From Candidatus Cloacimonadota bacterium (lineage in GTDB: Bacteria > Cloacimonadota > Cloacimonadia > JGIOTU-2), in contig JAGHCS010000155.1 of assembly GCA_021160355.1 (NCBI GenBank), positions 1 through 6,712 of the forward strand: a DNA stretch of 6,712 nt. The letters run 5' to 3'. This document shows, in pieces, positions 5,390-6,712 of the stretch. Position 1 is the first letter of the stretch. Each line of letters begins with the position of its first letter. The translations under genes and the position numbers were made by a program. Under the pieces are notes generated by a model, which worked only from the letters and a program-made list of their open reading frames with translations, was not told the DNA's origin and ran no database searches.

Positions 5390-6648
5390 GAAAGTATTTC
5401 TTAATGATAGTGGGAATTCTTTGCTTATACAACTTATTACCTCTCGAAGCGTGTACGGTAATAAGTGCTGCCGAAGATGATATAATTCTAGGAGGAACGA
5501 ACAAGGATTGGCATAATATCAATACGAGAATTAAAGTAATTCCAGCTTCAGAAGGAAAAAATGGACGAATTTATTTTGGTTATCAGGTATCGCAAGGATT
5601 TCAAAATGTTGGTGGCATCAATGAGTATGGTTTGTGGTATGATGGTGCTTCGTTGCCCGAAAGATATGATGTGGCTAATTATTTTCAAAAGCCTACAATA
5701 CAGGGTGAGTTATGCGAAAAAGCTCTGGAAGAATGTGCAACAGTGCAAGAAGTTATCGACCTCTACTCAACCTATTATACTTCCCACTGGGATGGTCACT
5801 CAATGTGGGGAGATAGTCTTGGCAACTCAGTGATCATCGAATTTGGAGAACGTGATGTCGTATTCGTCAATAGACAAGGAAATTACCAAGTCATGACAAA
5901 TTTCTACGTTTCTGACAGTACTGATTACCGCTGGTATAATTCCTACAGGTTCAAAGTTGCTTCATACCTCTTTGAAAATGCTTCTTCTATCTCACCAATA
6001 CTTTTCAAAACTATTCTGGATGAGACACATCAGCATGGTGTTGATCCAACTGTTTTTTCAAATATTTACGATCTAAAAAATCGAGAAATCTATATATACA
6101 ATTTTCATAACTACTCTGAAGTTGTAAAATTGAACGTGGATGAAGAGCTGCAAAAGGGGGAAAATTACTATAATTTACCTGAACTTTTTCATCAAGTACG
6201 ACTCAGTTCGCCGATCGATGCCGAAGCGATTTATTCCTCATCAGCTACCCTCACATGGTATGGCAATGCAACAAATTATGAGGTGTACTATTCGGATAAT
6301 CCGGAGCTTTTAACCTCTGAACATGGCGTACTTAAGGATACAAATCGGAATAATCAATTGTCATTTTTATTCGGTTCAATGAGCATAGGTTTTATGTTTG
6401 TTGGTTCGATCTGTTTTAGAAAAAAGAGAAACAGGATGTTATTAATAGTTATCATCCTGCTTACATCAATCACAGCATGTAGTCTGGACTCGATTACTTC
6501 GCCATATCACCCTTCGGAAATTCAGTATACTACAACAGTCAATGATCTTCAACCCAATACAGTCTATTATTGGAAAGTTATTGCAATCGGTGAAGATGGG
6601 ATTAACAGCCAGAGTCAAATTCAAGTATTTGTGACTGGAGATTTTTAG
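5386..6648 (+). CDS. Exported Ntn-type linear amide C-N hydrolase with a split fibronectin-III-like C-terminus and membrane hairpin
   Basis: A 420-residue protein. Residues 1-22 are a signal peptide ending LEA, directly followed by Cys23-Thr-Val. In choloylglycine-hydrolase/acyl-CoA:6-APA-acyltransferase-type Ntn enzymes the catalytic Cys must become residue 1, so signal cleavage would expose the nucleophile. Supporting motifs are GGTNKDW (36-42, Asp41), GGINEYGLWYDG (76-87, the 'N-x-x-G-L' strand) and VMTNFYVSD (169-177, Asn172). The catalytic domain ends near residue 270. After it, SSPIDAEAI, SATLTWYG and NYEVYYSDNP (274-306) look like the first strands of a fibronectin III domain, and YTTTVNDLQPNTVYYWKVIA (381-400) with QIQVFVTGDF looks like its last strands. 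Between them are a hydrophobic segment (about 325-344), the loop RKKRNR (345-350) and a second hydrophobic segment ending in ITAC (351-365). The substrate (an amide such as an acyl-amino acid, bile-salt-like compound or peptide) is unknown. Last gene of the operon. Confidence 0.85.
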   Translation: MRKYFLMIVGILCLYNLLPLEACTVISAAEDDIILGGTNKDWHNINTRIKVIPASEGKNGRIYFGYQVSQGFQNVGGINEYGLWYDGASLPERYDVANYFQKPTIQGELCEKALEECATVQEVIDLYSTYYTSHWDGHSMWGDSLGNSVIIEFGERDVVFVNRQGNYQVMTNFYVSDSTDYRWYNSYRFKVASYLFENASSISPILFKTILDETHQHGVDPTVFSNIYDLKNREIYIYNFHNYSEVVKLNVDEELQKGENYYNLPELFHQVRLSSPIDAEAIYSSSATLTWYGNATNYEVYYSDNPELLTSEHGVLKDTNRNNQLSFLFGSMSIGFMFVGSICFRKKRNRMLLIVIILLTSITACSLDSITSPYHPSEIQYTTTVNDLQPNTVYYWKVIAIGEDGINSQSQIQVFVTGDF

Positions 6649-6712
6649 CGCTGAAGATCGGCTACTCTATTCGCTACAGCGACGGGACTTTCTCCCGATG
6701 CATCGGGAGGAC
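6649..6712. repeat. G+C-rich 3' segment with perfect 18-bp palindrome; possible dispersed repeat
   Basis: The last 64 bases after the operon are clearly richer in G+C than the genes before them. They contain CTCCCGATG/CATCGGGAG (6692-6709), a perfect palindrome without a loop, and a smaller CGCT-AC-AGCG (6672-6681). No T-run follows inside the window, so this is not a normal intrinsic terminator as far as can be seen. On the minus strand the segment is open from the window edge to a TAA at 6645-6647, so a convergent gene end is another reading. The element is cut by the window edge. Confidence 0.35.

Noticed and set aside
6358..6480. Hydrophobic stretch as evidence that the Ntn-hydrolase gene is a fusion or frameshift artefact of two genes
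   Set aside because: The frame is open throughout, and Fn3-like strands flank the stretch on both sides, which fits an insertion into one domain better than accidental joining. It still deserves a read-level check.
1..6712. Mobile element, CRISPR array, tRNA or rRNA gene
   Set aside because: No transposase or integrase motif, no regularly spaced repeats, and no tRNA- or rRNA-like segment was seen on either strand by eye.

Overview
The window (about 37% G+C by eye) reads as a piece of an AT-rich, Gram-negative-type genome of the Fibrobacterota-Chlorobiota-Bacteroidota (FCB) superphylum. The grounds are a secreted beta-helix protein ending in a type IX secretion (T9SS)-like C-terminal domain with the NYPNPF signature, a PorT-like outer-membrane barrel, and lipoprotein and Sec signal peptides. 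A Cloacimonadota-like lineage would fit the style of these proteins, but that is an impression and not a proof. All genes lie on the + strand.

Layout. (1) Positions 2-262 hold the last 86 residues of a histidine kinase. (2) A 199-bp gap carries two copies of a GTACATGTAC-type site, the second overlapping a TATAAT box, just before a TetR-family regulator (462-1079). (3) Twenty bases later comes a secreted parallel beta-helix protein with a T9SS-type tail (1100-2509), closed by a clear intrinsic terminator (2537-2561). (4) A second regulatory region (about 2640-2740) holds a promoter, an 18-bp inverted repeat and an A-T9 tract near the predicted transcription start. (5) It leads a compact five-gene run: XRE-family regulator, four-helix membrane protein, alpha/beta-hydrolase lipoprotein, PorT-like outer-membrane barrel, and Ntn-hydrolase. 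Junctions are 0 bp, a GTGA overlap, 16 bp and an ATGA overlap, so this is almost certainly one operon. (6) The last 64 bases are more G+C-rich, without an assigned gene, and hold a perfect 18-bp palindrome.

How they may work together: both units pair a small DNA-binding repressor-type protein with cell-envelope or exported products. In the first, TetR probably controls itself and the exported beta-helix protein. In the second, the XRE protein probably controls a membrane protein and two envelope hydrolases (one serine esterase type, one N-terminal-cysteine amide hydrolase) plus an outer-membrane barrel. The substrates are unknown.

The most unusual item is the last gene. Its C-terminal fibronectin-III-like domain appears to be split by an inserted membrane hairpin of two hydrophobic segments around an RKKRNR loop. 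The second segment ends in a lipobox-like ITAC, so the half-domain after it looks like a lipoprotein start inside a larger protein.
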